Below are positions 1 through 5,735 of a stretch of 5,735 nucleotides of DNA, piece by piece; position 1 is the first letter of the stretch, and each line of letters opens with the position of its first letter. The notes beneath the pieces are model-generated. The model was not told the origin of the DNA. It searched no databases and worked only from the letters and a program-made list of their open reading frames with translations. The stretch covers positions 1-5,735 of the forward strand of contig CALBNA010000178.1 in assembly GCA_937896205.1 (NCBI GenBank), given 5' to 3'. Made by a program: the position numbers and the translations under genes. This DNA is from an uncultured Campylobacter sp. GTDB lineage: Bacteria > Campylobacterota > Campylobacteria > Campylobacterales > Campylobacteraceae.

Positions 1-48
1 GGTCTCATAAGCCGGAGGTCGGGAGTTCAAGTCTCCCCCGTGACACCA
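1..48 (+). tRNA. tRNA with CAT anticodon (elongator Met, or Ile2), 3' part only
   Basis: The 3' part of a tRNA begins inside the anticodon stem at the window edge. The anticodon loop is CTCATAA (4-10), with anticodon CAT at 6-8. The 3' side of the anticodon stem is GCCGG (11-15) and the variable loop is AGGTC (16-20). The T arm is GGGAG / TTCAAGT / CTCCC (21-37). The 3' acceptor strand is CCGTGAC (38-44), followed by discriminator A45 and an encoded CCA (46-48). It is not initiator tRNA-fMet, because the anticodon stem lacks the three consecutive G-C pairs (here GGT/GCC) and position 72 is a pairable C. Elongator Met and lysidine-modified Ile2 cannot be separated without the 5' half. The D arm and 5' acceptor strand lie outside the window. 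Confidence 0.93.
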
Positions 49-346
49 AATAGCTCTAAAATACGGGTTTTCTACGATTTTATATCGCGTTTTCCTTTCA
101 TAAAATATAGCTTAAAGTTTGTAGCAAATTTAAATTTATGTAATAAAAATTTAAGCTGATTGTAATTCCGGCACGTTTTTATAAAAAATAGTAAAAAATA
201 TTATTCTCCCGCAAATATCACTAGCATTAAAAAATAAGAATAGTGTTGTTAAGTTTTAAGATCACAAATTTAAAATGCACTTTTTCAGATTTTAAAAATT
301 AACCTCTGCTCAAGCGATAAAAACGCGCTGTTCGCAATGGCTAGTA

Positions 347-352
347 TATAAT
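347..352 (+). promoter_or_regulatory. candidate distal -10 box (TATAAT) for the first receptor
   Basis: A perfect TATAAT lies about 75 bases upstream of the receptor start. There is no TTGACA-like -35 at 16-18 bases, which is normal for Campylobacter sigma-70 promoters, where upstream A/T periodicity replaces it. A second candidate -10 lies closer to the gene, so this may be a second promoter or simply an A/T-rich match. Confidence 0.35.
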
Positions 353-376
353 AAAATATTTTACAAATAGCTATTT
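352..376. repeat. two adjacent perfect 12-bp palindromes, candidate operator
   Basis: TAAAATATTTTA (352-363) and AAATAGCTATTT (365-376) are each perfect 12-bp palindromes separated by a single base. They sit just downstream of the TATAAT at 347-352 and about 15 bases upstream of the TATACT at 391-396, where a repressor would block either promoter. Neither is a good match to the Campylobacter Fur consensus. In DNA this rich in A/T short palindromes arise by chance, but two side by side with a GC centre in one is suggestive. The regulator is unknown. Confidence 0.3.
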
Positions 377-390
377 AAGCATTATTGATA

Positions 391-396
391 TATACT
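391..396 (+). promoter_or_regulatory. candidate proximal -10 box (TATACT) for the first receptor
   Basis: TATACT is preceded by TTGATA and would give a transcript start near 403, leaving a leader of about 25 bases that holds the ribosome binding site. This is the better-placed of the two -10 candidates. No -35 box is visible. Confidence 0.4.
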
Positions 397-416
397 CTTG
401 TTTTTATTTTAAAATC

Positions 417-423
417 AAGGGAG
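417..423 (+). promoter_or_regulatory. ribosome binding site of the first receptor
   Basis: AAGGGAG ends four bases before the ATG at 428. It is a strong, slightly close-set Shine-Dalgarno sequence. It fixes the start together with the signal peptide that follows. Confidence 0.8.
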
Positions 424-427
424 AATA

Positions 428-2524
428 ATGAGACTTAGCACTTTTGCTTCAGTCGCTGTTTTAGCTACTTTTGCCGTTGCAGACACAAAGACGGACGGCT
501 ACTCGGTTATGCTTCCAAGCGTAGAAGTAGAAGGCATTTCCGAGCAAGACAACCTTAAAGGCTACGTCGCCTACGATAGCGCAGAAGTAAACAGAAACGG
601 ACTTAGCAATAAGCAAACGCCTCAAACCGTCGAAACTATCGATATCCAAAAAAATCGCAACTACGGCACGAACGATCTTTCAAGCATCCTCGAAGGAAAC
701 GCAGGCATTGACGCGGGCTACGATATGCGCGGCGAGAGTATCAAAATAAGAGGCTTTAGCGTAGATGGCGGAGATATATACAGAGACGGCGTGAGAGACT
801 CGGGCCAGATCAGACGTAGCACCGCAAACGTCGAGCGCGTCGAGATTTTAAAAGGACCCGCTTCTATCCTATACGGCAGGAGCGACGGCGGTGCAGTCGT
901 AAATTTAGTAAGCAAAAAGGCAAATTTTACCCCTGTTTATAAGGTCTCGGGCAGATACGGCAGCTGGAGCAGATGGGGGCTTGGTGCAGATGTAAACCAC
1001 GCGGTAAATAATCAACTAGCCGTACGCCTAACTACCGACGGCGAGCGCGGTAAATCGTGGCGCGAAGGCATAAAATATAAAAATTTTATGATAAGTCCTA
1101 GCGTAATCGTAACAAACCAAAGCGGCGACGTAAGCTTTGAAGCGCAGTATACGTACGACAACGCCTGGAGAGTACCCGATAGAACTCCGACCAAGGCCGT
1201 CTACGACAAGCTAGGTATCGACTACAAAAAGGGCTTTTCTCACGAGGGCGACTTCGTGGAGGATAGACTGCACTTTTTCCGTACGGAGTTAGATGCCGAG
1301 CTAGCAAAAGAGCTAAATTTAAAATGGGTTTTTGGATACAGAAAAGCTAGCCAAAATTTCGACCACTTTTTTGCGGGCAGTATCGTTAGCGGCAACAGAC
1401 TAAGACAAAACTACGCAAAGCAAGAGACTGATAATGAAACTGTCTCAAACGCTTTTACGCTTACCAAAGAGCTAAATTTCGAGAGATTTAAGCACAACAT
1501 CGCAGTCGGCTACGATAACAGCGTCGAAACTCGCCATCCAAGGCTCTGGTATAGCAGAACCCATACGCAAAATATCGACCCATACGCATCTAGGGGTAGC
1601 TGGACGTCAAACAGAAACGTCCCGTTTACGACCGATAACAAACACCGCGCGATCAATCACGGCGTGTTTTTCGAGGATTTAATCAGTCTTGACGATACGT
1701 ATAGGTTGATGCTTGGCGGTAGGTTTGATTTTTACAAATTTAAAACCAGAAATATAAGAGGCCAAACAAACAGCTACACCGGCGACTCGTTTAGCCCGAG
1801 GATCGGCTTTTTATGGGACTTTGCGACCGATCACACCGCTTATATCTCGTATTCTCAGAGCTTTGCGCCCTACGGCGGTAGAGGCAATATCGGCATCAGC
1901 ACCGAAGATACGTCAAAACTTGATCTAAAACCGCAAAACAACGTCCAGTACGAAATCGGACTAAAAAGCACTTGGGCGGATAATAAATTTAGCTCAAACA
2001 TCGCGGTATTTCAGATCGAACATAAAAATATCCGCTATCAGCCGGACCCTACAAACGACCCATATACTTGGGCGGTACGCGGAAAAGAGCGTAGCCGAGG
2101 CATCGAGCTAAACGTGCTAGGGCAAATTTATGAGAATTTATACCTACGCAGCTCGCTTGGCTACACGAACGCTAAGGTTACTAAAGACAACTCAAACCCG
2201 CTAAACGAAGGGCTTAATCTAAATGAAACCACGCGCTGGCAAGGCAACGTATTTTTACGCTACGTAAACGCCGACAAATGGTACGTAGAAAGCGGCGTTA
2301 CCGGCTACTCCAAACGCTACTCCTACTCTACTAGCGGCGGTAGGATCCAAGAACAACACTTACCGGGCTTTGCCAGAGTGGACGTGAGCGCCGGATATAG
2401 CTTCACCGAGCATGCGCAAATGACGCTAGCGATAAATAATCTCTTTGATAAAAAATACTGGCGCTCAAGCTCGAGGCTAGGCGACGAGAGATCGTTTATG
2501 GTGAATTTTCACTATAATTTTTAA
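428..2524 (+). CDS. TonB-dependent siderophore receptor (FhuA/FoxA/Fiu-type family)
   Basis: This is an outer-membrane receptor of 698 aa that uses TonB-ExbB-ExbD energy to import a ferric siderophore. A Sec signal peptide covers residues 1-18 (hydrophobic core, AVA before Asp19). A TonB-box-like PSVEVEG lies at 30-36. The plug domain runs from about 55 to 165 and has the family signatures KQTPQTVE (62-69), IKIRGF (105-110) and LKGPASILYGRSDGG (141-155). The rest, from about 170 to 698, is the 22-strand barrel, with the late NNLFDKKYW motif and a terminal Phe, the usual signal for BAM-mediated insertion. Length is normal for the family and the frame is intact. There are no cysteines. The TPQ plug signature places it with siderophore receptors rather than with haem or cobalamin receptors, but the siderophore cannot be read from sequence. 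It is a single-gene unit closed by a terminator. Iron control is likely by analogy, though no clear Fur box is visible upstream. Confidence 0.93.
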   Translation: MRLSTFASVAVLATFAVADTKTDGYSVMLPSVEVEGISEQDNLKGYVAYDSAEVNRNGLSNKQTPQTVETIDIQKNRNYGTNDLSSILEGNAGIDAGYDMRGESIKIRGFSVDGGDIYRDGVRDSGQIRRSTANVERVEILKGPASILYGRSDGGAVVNLVSKKANFTPVYKVSGRYGSWSRWGLGADVNHAVNNQLAVRLTTDGERGKSWREGIKYKNFMISPSVIVTNQSGDVSFEAQYTYDNAWRVPDRTPTKAVYDKLGIDYKKGFSHEGDFVEDRLHFFRTELDAELAKELNLKWVFGYRKASQNFDHFFAGSIVSGNRLRQNYAKQETDNETVSNAFTLTKELNFERFKHNIAVGYDNSVETRHPRLWYSRTHTQNIDPYASRGSWTSNRNVPFTTDNKHRAINHGVFFEDLISLDDTYRLMLGGRFDFYKFKTRNIRGQTNSYTGDSFSPRIGFLWDFATDHTAYISYSQSFAPYGGRGNIGISTEDTSKLDLKPQNNVQYEIGLKSTWADNKFSSNIAVFQIEHKNIRYQPDPTNDPYTWAVRGKERSRGIELNVLGQIYENLYLRSSLGYTNAKVTKDNSNPLNEGLNLNETTRWQGNVFLRYVNADKWYVESGVTGYSKRYSYSTSGGRIQEQHLPGFARVDVSAGYSFTEHAQMTLAINNLFDKKYWRSSSRLGDERSFMVNFHYNF

Positions 2525-2533
2525 TTAAAACGT

Positions 2534-2562
2534 AAAAGTGATAGGTTATCCTATCGCTTTTT
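2534..2562 (+). terminator. intrinsic terminator of the first receptor gene
   Basis: A 12-bp stem (2534-2545 with 2550-2561) has one T-G wobble and closes on a four-base TTAT loop. It ends in a run of five T (2558-2562). The hairpin starts ten bases after the stop codon. Flanking A-rich sequence on the left arm means it could also act, less strongly, on transcripts from the other direction. It separates the first receptor from the receptor-esterase pair. Confidence 0.88.
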
Positions 2563-2564
2563 AC

Positions 2565-2747
2565 TGATTTTAAAACCGCTTCATCCATCGCGCCTCAAAA
2601 GTTAAAAACTTAATGCCAATGACTTGGCTTTGACTGCGGGATGGATAGAATTTCAAATTTAACATACCTTATAAGCTTTAAAAATTGCCTCAAACCCATC
2701 TTATTAAATTGGCCATCTCGTCTTTGGCGGCAAATTCTATCTGTATA
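2565..2747. other. non-coding spacer with nested inverted repeats
   Basis: No open frame with a start and ribosome binding site is seen. ATCCATCGCGC (2583-2593) pairs with GCGGGATGGAT (2636-2646) with one mismatch. Two small perfect hairpins lie inside: AAGTT/AACTT (2599-2611, AAA loop) and GCCAA/TTGGC (2615-2628, TGAC loop). Together they fold into a 64-base branched structure. A separate perfect 10-bp inverted repeat pairs GATAGAATTT (2644-2653) with AAATTCTATC (2732-2741). It could be a structured transcript, a decayed mobile repeat, or chance. I cannot assign it to a known RNA family. Confidence 0.35.
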
Positions 2748-2762
2748 CGATAATTAATATTA
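2748..2762. promoter_or_regulatory. candidate Fur box upstream of the second receptor
   Basis: CGATAATTAATATTA matches the Campylobacter/E. coli Fur core TGATAATnATTATCA at 11 of 14 defined positions, including an exact GATAAT half. It lies about 20 bases upstream of the candidate -10 at 2781-2786, covering the -35 region, a usual place for iron-Fur repression of siderophore receptors. The background is A/T-rich, so chance matches are possible, but gene function and position agree. Confidence 0.5.
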
Positions 2763-2780
2763 AATTTATTCCATATTAGT

Positions 2781-2786
2781 TATTAT
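2781..2786 (+). promoter_or_regulatory. candidate -10 box (TATTAT) for the receptor-esterase operon
   Basis: TATTAT is preceded by TTAGT and would start transcription near 2793, giving a leader of about 50 bases that contains the inverted repeat at 2796-2820. An overlapping alternative is TATTAG at 2774-2779. There is no -35 consensus, as is usual in Campylobacter. Confidence 0.35.
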
Positions 2787-2795
2787 TCGCGAAGA

Positions 2796-2820
2796 AAGAT
2801 TGATAACTTAAATCAATCTT
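2796..2820. promoter_or_regulatory. 9-bp perfect inverted repeat with Fur-like core
   Basis: AAGATTGAT (2796-2804) and ATCAATCTT (2812-2820) form a perfect inverted repeat around a 7-base spacer. The inner 15 bases (2801-2815) match the Fur core at 10 of 14 positions, with exact TGATAA and ATCA ends. It ends 21 bases before the ATG at 2842 and just upstream of the ribosome binding site. It may be a second Fur site, an operator for another dimeric regulator, or a leader hairpin. There is no T-run directly after it that would make it a terminator. Confidence 0.5.
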
Positions 2821-2829
2821 AAGTATTCT

Positions 2830-2835
2830 AAAGGA
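2830..2835 (+). promoter_or_regulatory. ribosome binding site of the second receptor
   Basis: AAAGGA lies six bases upstream of the ATG at 2842, an ordinary strong site. It supports this ATG as the start. Confidence 0.8.
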
Positions 2836-2841
2836 TTTTAT

Positions 2842-4932
2842 ATGATTGTTTTAAAAAATAAAGCTTTTGCGCCTATCGTTTCTCTAGTATGCGCAATAAA
2901 TTTACAAGCCGCAGATAATATAAATTTAGAAGAGGTCGTAGTCACGGCTAGCGGTTTTTCGCAAAGTATTAAAAACGCACCCGCCAGCATATCAATAATA
3001 AAAAATGACGATCTAGCAAAAGATAGCTTCACCTCGCTTCACTCTATCGCCTCAAAAGCTCCGGGAGTTAGCGTTATAGGCGGCGAGGACGGACCTGCCA
3101 GCGGTATCTCGATCCGAGGCATGGAACGTTCGCAAACGCTAGTTCTCATAGACGGCAAAAGAGTAAATTCAAGCGCAGCCAATCCAAAAGGCGGTGCCGG
3201 CGATATGAACTCAAATTTTATCCCGCCGGTTGAGGCGATAGAACGCATCGAGATCATCAGAGGACCGATGAGCTCGCTTTACGGTAGCGATGCGGTGGGC
3301 GGAGTCATAAATATCATCACGAAGAAAAACTTCGATAAATTTAGCGGCTCCGTGAGTATATCCGGTACCGCGCAGGCTCATAACGGCATCGGCTCGCAGC
3401 GCCAAGCGGACTTTTATCTTAACTTCCCGCTTCTTAACAAATACCTCGGCCTTCAGCTTTGGGGCTACAAAAAATTACGCGACGAGGATAGCTATCCGGG
3501 CGGCTATCAAGAAAGCGATAAGAAAAACTTTAGCGCCAAACTATGGATCACGCCGGATGAATACAATAAATTTTATCTCCTAGCCTCCCAAGAACGCCAC
3601 GAATACTCAAGGACCGTCGGCAAGACGGCAACCGTAAGGACAAACAGGCTACTAAATAGCTACGACTACAAAAAAGATAGCTACGGAGTAGGATACCTGG
3701 GAAATTTTGAAAATTTAAATGCCGACGTAAGTTACATTTACGATCAGACGAAGCGAACGAGCCTCTTTGATAGCTTAACGCCGGCTGATGTCAAGAACCA
3801 CAACTTTAACTCCAAATTTAGCACCTTCCTAGATTCGCATACGCTAACATTCGGCTATGATTTCAGCAAGCAGACGGTTAAAACCACATTTATCGTATCA
3901 AATTCGAGCAGAAGTGTGCTGCGAAATCCGAAAGCCTACTCCATGAAAGAGCATGCGGCATTTTTAGAAGACGAATGGGAGATTTTAGACGACAAGCTTT
4001 ATTTGACGCTGGGCGGTCGCTTCACTCATAACGAATTTTTCGACGATCATCTCTCGCCGCGTGCATATTTAGTTTACAATCTAACCGACAACTGGACGCT
4101 AAAAGGCGGCGTAGCGACAGGATATAAGACGCCGAACGTCAATCAGATCTCGCCGGAAGTCGGCACCATACAAGGCGGCTGGAGGATCGTAGACTTTGGT
4201 AACGCAGACCTAAAACCTGAAAAGAGCCTAACTTATGAAATCGGCGCTTACTACGATAGCGGCGACGATTTTAGAGGTTCGGTTACTCTATTTAGAAACG
4301 AGTTTAAAGATAAAATCCTAGATACCGACGGCAGCAGCATAAACCGTATTCCGGCATTTGGCTCGTGCGCTACGGCTCCGCACGTAAACTGCCCGGGCTG
4401 GGGAACTTACTTTAACATCGACGGTGCAGACGTCTGGGGCATCGAGCTTAGTGCAGACTACGACATACTAAAAAATCTAAATTTGCGCGGCAACTACACA
4501 TACAATAACTCCAAAATCAAAACCGGCGATCCGACGATCAATACCCCAAACGGTCCGGTTAAATTTAGCCAGACCAATCTTAGCCGACTAGACGGCAAAT
4601 CTCTGACCGCAACGCCCGAACACGCGGCAAATTTGACGCTTACGTATAAGCCTATCGCAAGCGTGAGTACCTTTGCCGGGGCAAACTACGAGAGCGAGCT
4701 AACCAGCGTCAAATTCGGCCCCGGCAATAAAGTAAGCGAAAACGACAAAAAGCTTTTTACCGTCAATTTGGGTGCTAGCTGGGAAGTAAATAAAAATTTA
4801 AGCCTAAATTTGACCGCCTATAATATCTTTGATAATATCCGCTACGACGAGGGAATGGCCGATGACGGCAACTACTACTGGTATCCTGAAGAGGGCAGGA
4901 GATTTTGGTTTAAGGTAAGCGCGAAGTGGTAA
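2842..4932 (+). CDS. TonB-dependent ferric-enterobactin-type receptor (FepA/CfrA-like)
   Basis: This is an outer-membrane receptor of 696 aa, probably for a ferric catecholate such as ferric enterobactin. A Sec signal peptide covers about 1-23 (LQA before Ala24). A clear TonB box, EEVVVTAS, is at 30-37. The plug, about 42-162, shows APASISII (47-53), SIRGM (90-94), VLIDGKRVNS (101-110), PPVEAIERIEIIRGP (128-142) and SLYGSDAVGGVINIITKK (145-162). These are the typical signatures of the FepA/CirA/CfrA group. The barrel follows, with the late AYNIFDN motif. The protein ends in Trp rather than the commoner Phe. Two cysteines, C509 and C517, in a late loop probably form a disulfide, as an extracellular loop of FepA does. 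The ORF is intact and overlaps the esterase gene by 7 bases, and that partner is the best evidence for a trilactone catecholate substrate. Fur control is likely from the upstream sites. CirA-like catecholate receptors are the main alternative. Confidence 0.93.
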   Translation: MIVLKNKAFAPIVSLVCAINLQAADNINLEEVVVTASGFSQSIKNAPASISIIKNDDLAKDSFTSLHSIASKAPGVSVIGGEDGPASGISIRGMERSQTLVLIDGKRVNSSAANPKGGAGDMNSNFIPPVEAIERIEIIRGPMSSLYGSDAVGGVINIITKKNFDKFSGSVSISGTAQAHNGIGSQRQADFYLNFPLLNKYLGLQLWGYKKLRDEDSYPGGYQESDKKNFSAKLWITPDEYNKFYLLASQERHEYSRTVGKTATVRTNRLLNSYDYKKDSYGVGYLGNFENLNADVSYIYDQTKRTSLFDSLTPADVKNHNFNSKFSTFLDSHTLTFGYDFSKQTVKTTFIVSNSSRSVLRNPKAYSMKEHAAFLEDEWEILDDKLYLTLGGRFTHNEFFDDHLSPRAYLVYNLTDNWTLKGGVATGYKTPNVNQISPEVGTIQGGWRIVDFGNADLKPEKSLTYEIGAYYDSGDDFRGSVTLFRNEFKDKILDTDGSSINRIPAFGSCATAPHVNCPGWGTYFNIDGADVWGIELSADYDILKNLNLRGNYTYNNSKIKTGDPTINTPNGPVKFSQTNLSRLDGKSLTATPEHAANLTLTYKPIASVSTFAGANYESELTSVKFGPGNKVSENDKKLFTVNLGASWEVNKNLSLNLTAYNIFDNIRYDEGMADDGNYYWYPEEGRRFWFKVSAKW

Positions 4933-5699
4933 GGATTGTTAAATTATTTTTGGGAGCTTTGATTATGATTAGTATAGCCAGCGCAAAGCCTACTCAATAC
5001 ATAGAGCCGATAGATGAAAGCGTTTATCGGCTTTTTGATGTCAAATACTCCATACTAGAAAGCGCGGACGGAGAAATATATAAAATTTTTCAAGCCGTGC
5101 CGAAAAACCGCAACGTTTATCCAAAAGCGATTTTTATGCTCGATGCGAATGCGCAATTTTCCGTGTTGCTTAATTTATTTAAAGATTTTACTTCAAACGA
5201 CAATGTACCGCTTATCATAGGCGTCGGATACGATACGCCGCTAGCTTACGATACCGCAAGGCGAACAAAGGACCTAACGCCGCTGGCGCAAGGCGGTGAA
5301 TACGAACAAGGCGGCAATGCGGACAAATTTTATAAATTTATAAAAGAGAGGCTAATGCCGTTTGTAGACAAGGAATACGATATAAAAAATAGCGAAAAAA
5401 TATTTTACGGCCACTCTTTTGGCGGACTATTTTTAGTTTATTCGCTTTTACAAAACGACGGTATATTTGATGAGTTTTTTATAGCCTCTCCGTCTCTTTG
5501 GTGGGGAGATTCAAAAATTATAAAGGACGCCGTAGATAACGACGGCAAACTAAAAATTAGATTAAAGGCGAGTTTTATAAGACTTAGCGTAGGAGAATTA
5601 GAAAAAAGAGCGGGCAAAACGGACAAAGAAAATATACTAAAGGCTGCAGATTTAGCTGAAATCCTAAAAAAGTCGGGCGTCAAATACGAATTTAAAATC
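4926..5699 (+). CDS. periplasmic siderophore (enterobactin) esterase, IroE/Cee-like, 3' truncated
   Basis: This is an alpha/beta-hydrolase of the putative-esterase family that cleaves the trilactone backbone of enterobactin-type siderophores to release iron. The first 258 residues are present and the 3' end is lost at the contig edge. Family signatures are GVGYDTPLAYDTARRTKDLTP, split as GVGYDT and ARRTKDLTP, then the nucleophile elbow YGHSFGG with Ser164, then ASPSLWWG and LSVGELEK. The catalytic His expected near the C-terminus falls in the missing part. I chose GTG at 4926 because it gives a textbook Sec signal peptide (VRIVK, then a hydrophobic core, then ASA before Lys21), with AAGG about ten bases upstream. 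The ATG at 4965 has a good GGGAG site but removes most of the signal peptide. The gene overlaps the receptor stop by 7 bases, so translation is probably coupled. An exported location matches C. jejuni Cee rather than cytoplasmic Fes. Confidence 0.85.
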
Positions 5700-5735
5700 C
5701 TGTCTCTTATACACATCTCCGAGCCCACGAGACCG
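5700..5735. other. Illumina Nextera/Tn5 adapter sequence (not genomic)
   Basis: CTGTCTCTTATACACATCT (5700-5718) is the Tn5 mosaic end and CCGAGCCCACGAGAC (5719-5733) is the Nextera read-2 adapter. Together they are an exact copy of the reverse complement of the Nextera transposase adapter. The final CG is probably the first two bases of the sample index. The C at 5700 may be genomic or adapter. The sequence is an untrimmed library artefact at the contig end. It adds in-frame but false codons to the esterase and creates a false reverse-strand ORF. Confidence 0.98.

Larger units (their letters stand above)
49..427. other. A/T-rich intergenic region, no gene seen
   Basis: About 380 bases lie between the tRNA and the first receptor gene. 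The stretch is very A/T-rich and full of stops in all frames, with repeated AAATTT words (for example a palindromic AAATTTAAATTT at 126-137). I see no open frame with a ribosome binding site and no convincing terminator for the tRNA. The final 80 bases carry the candidate promoter and operator elements listed separately. The part from about 49 to 340 holds nothing I can name. Confidence 0.7.

Noticed and set aside
1..6. GGTCTC at the window start matching the reverse complement of the adapter-end GAGACC
   Set aside because: Only six bases match, and the start is fully explained by the tRNA anticodon stem and loop. I take it as coincidence, not a terminal inverted repeat.
1..48. Initiator tRNA-fMet
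   Set aside because: The anticodon stem lacks the three G-C pairs typical of initiators, and base 72 is C and able to pair, unlike the initiator mismatch.
75..94. Possible tRNA terminator: CGAT/ATCG hairpin followed by a T-rich stretch
   Set aside because: The stem is only four base pairs with a five-base A/T loop, and the T-run is interrupted. It is too weak to call.
369..391. Fur box upstream of the first receptor around TAAGCATTATTGATA
   Set aside because: Only about 8 of 14 positions match the consensus, which is near what A/T-rich DNA gives by chance.
461..1307. Several reverse-strand open frames of 60-69 aa across the first receptor
   Set aside because: They lie antisense inside an intact receptor gene, have no recognisable domains or ribosome binding sites, and reflect its codon composition.
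2838..3405. Reverse-strand open frames of 64-72 aa over the start of the second receptor
   Set aside because: They are shadows of the receptor plug coding region. The one ending at 2838 only mirrors the signal peptide and TonB box.
5438..5728. Reverse-strand 96-aa open frame beginning MGSEMCIRDR
   Set aside because: Its start and first ten codons are sequencing adapter, and the rest is antisense to the well-supported esterase.

Overview
This looks like the end of a draft contig from a non-thermophilic Campylobacter or close relative (Campylobacterota). The basis is dense AAATTT/TAAATTT-type words in coding and spacer DNA, A/T-rich spacers with TATAAT-like -10 boxes and no clear -35, and two TonB-dependent receptors plus an IroE/Cee-type esterase of a kind known from Campylobacter iron uptake. 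The coding regions are clearly richer in G+C than C. jejuni (estimated by eye). That points towards the oral group (C. showae, C. rectus, C. curvus, C. gracilis), but the species is inferred, not shown.

Layout, all genes on the + strand. Positions 1-48 are the 3' part of a tRNA with a CAT anticodon. Positions 49-427 are A/T-rich non-coding DNA; the part nearest the next gene holds two candidate -10 boxes and two adjacent perfect 12-bp palindromes. Positions 428-2524 encode a complete 698-aa TonB-dependent siderophore receptor, closed by a strong intrinsic terminator at 2534-2562. Positions 2565-2841 are a second spacer with several inverted repeats, a good Fur-box candidate (2748-2762) and a 9-bp inverted repeat with a Fur-like core (2796-2820). 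Positions 2842-4932 encode a second, unrelated-looking 696-aa TonB-dependent receptor of the FepA/CfrA catecholate type. Positions 4926-5699 encode the first 258 residues of a secreted alpha/beta-hydrolase of the IroE/Cee siderophore-esterase family. It overlaps the receptor by 7 bases and is cut by the contig end. Positions 5700-5735 are not genomic: they are Illumina Nextera (Tn5) adapter sequence.

The genes read as an outer-membrane and periplasmic iron-siderophore uptake locus. The second receptor and the esterase form a translationally coupled pair: the receptor would import a ferric catecholate such as ferric enterobactin, and the exported esterase would open the trilactone in the periplasm so iron can be passed on. 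The first receptor is a separate transcription unit and probably takes a different siderophore. I see no wholly undescribed system. The most useful observations are the adapter contamination (which also creates a false reverse-strand ORF), the GTG start that restores a signal peptide to the esterase, and the symmetric elements upstream of both receptors.
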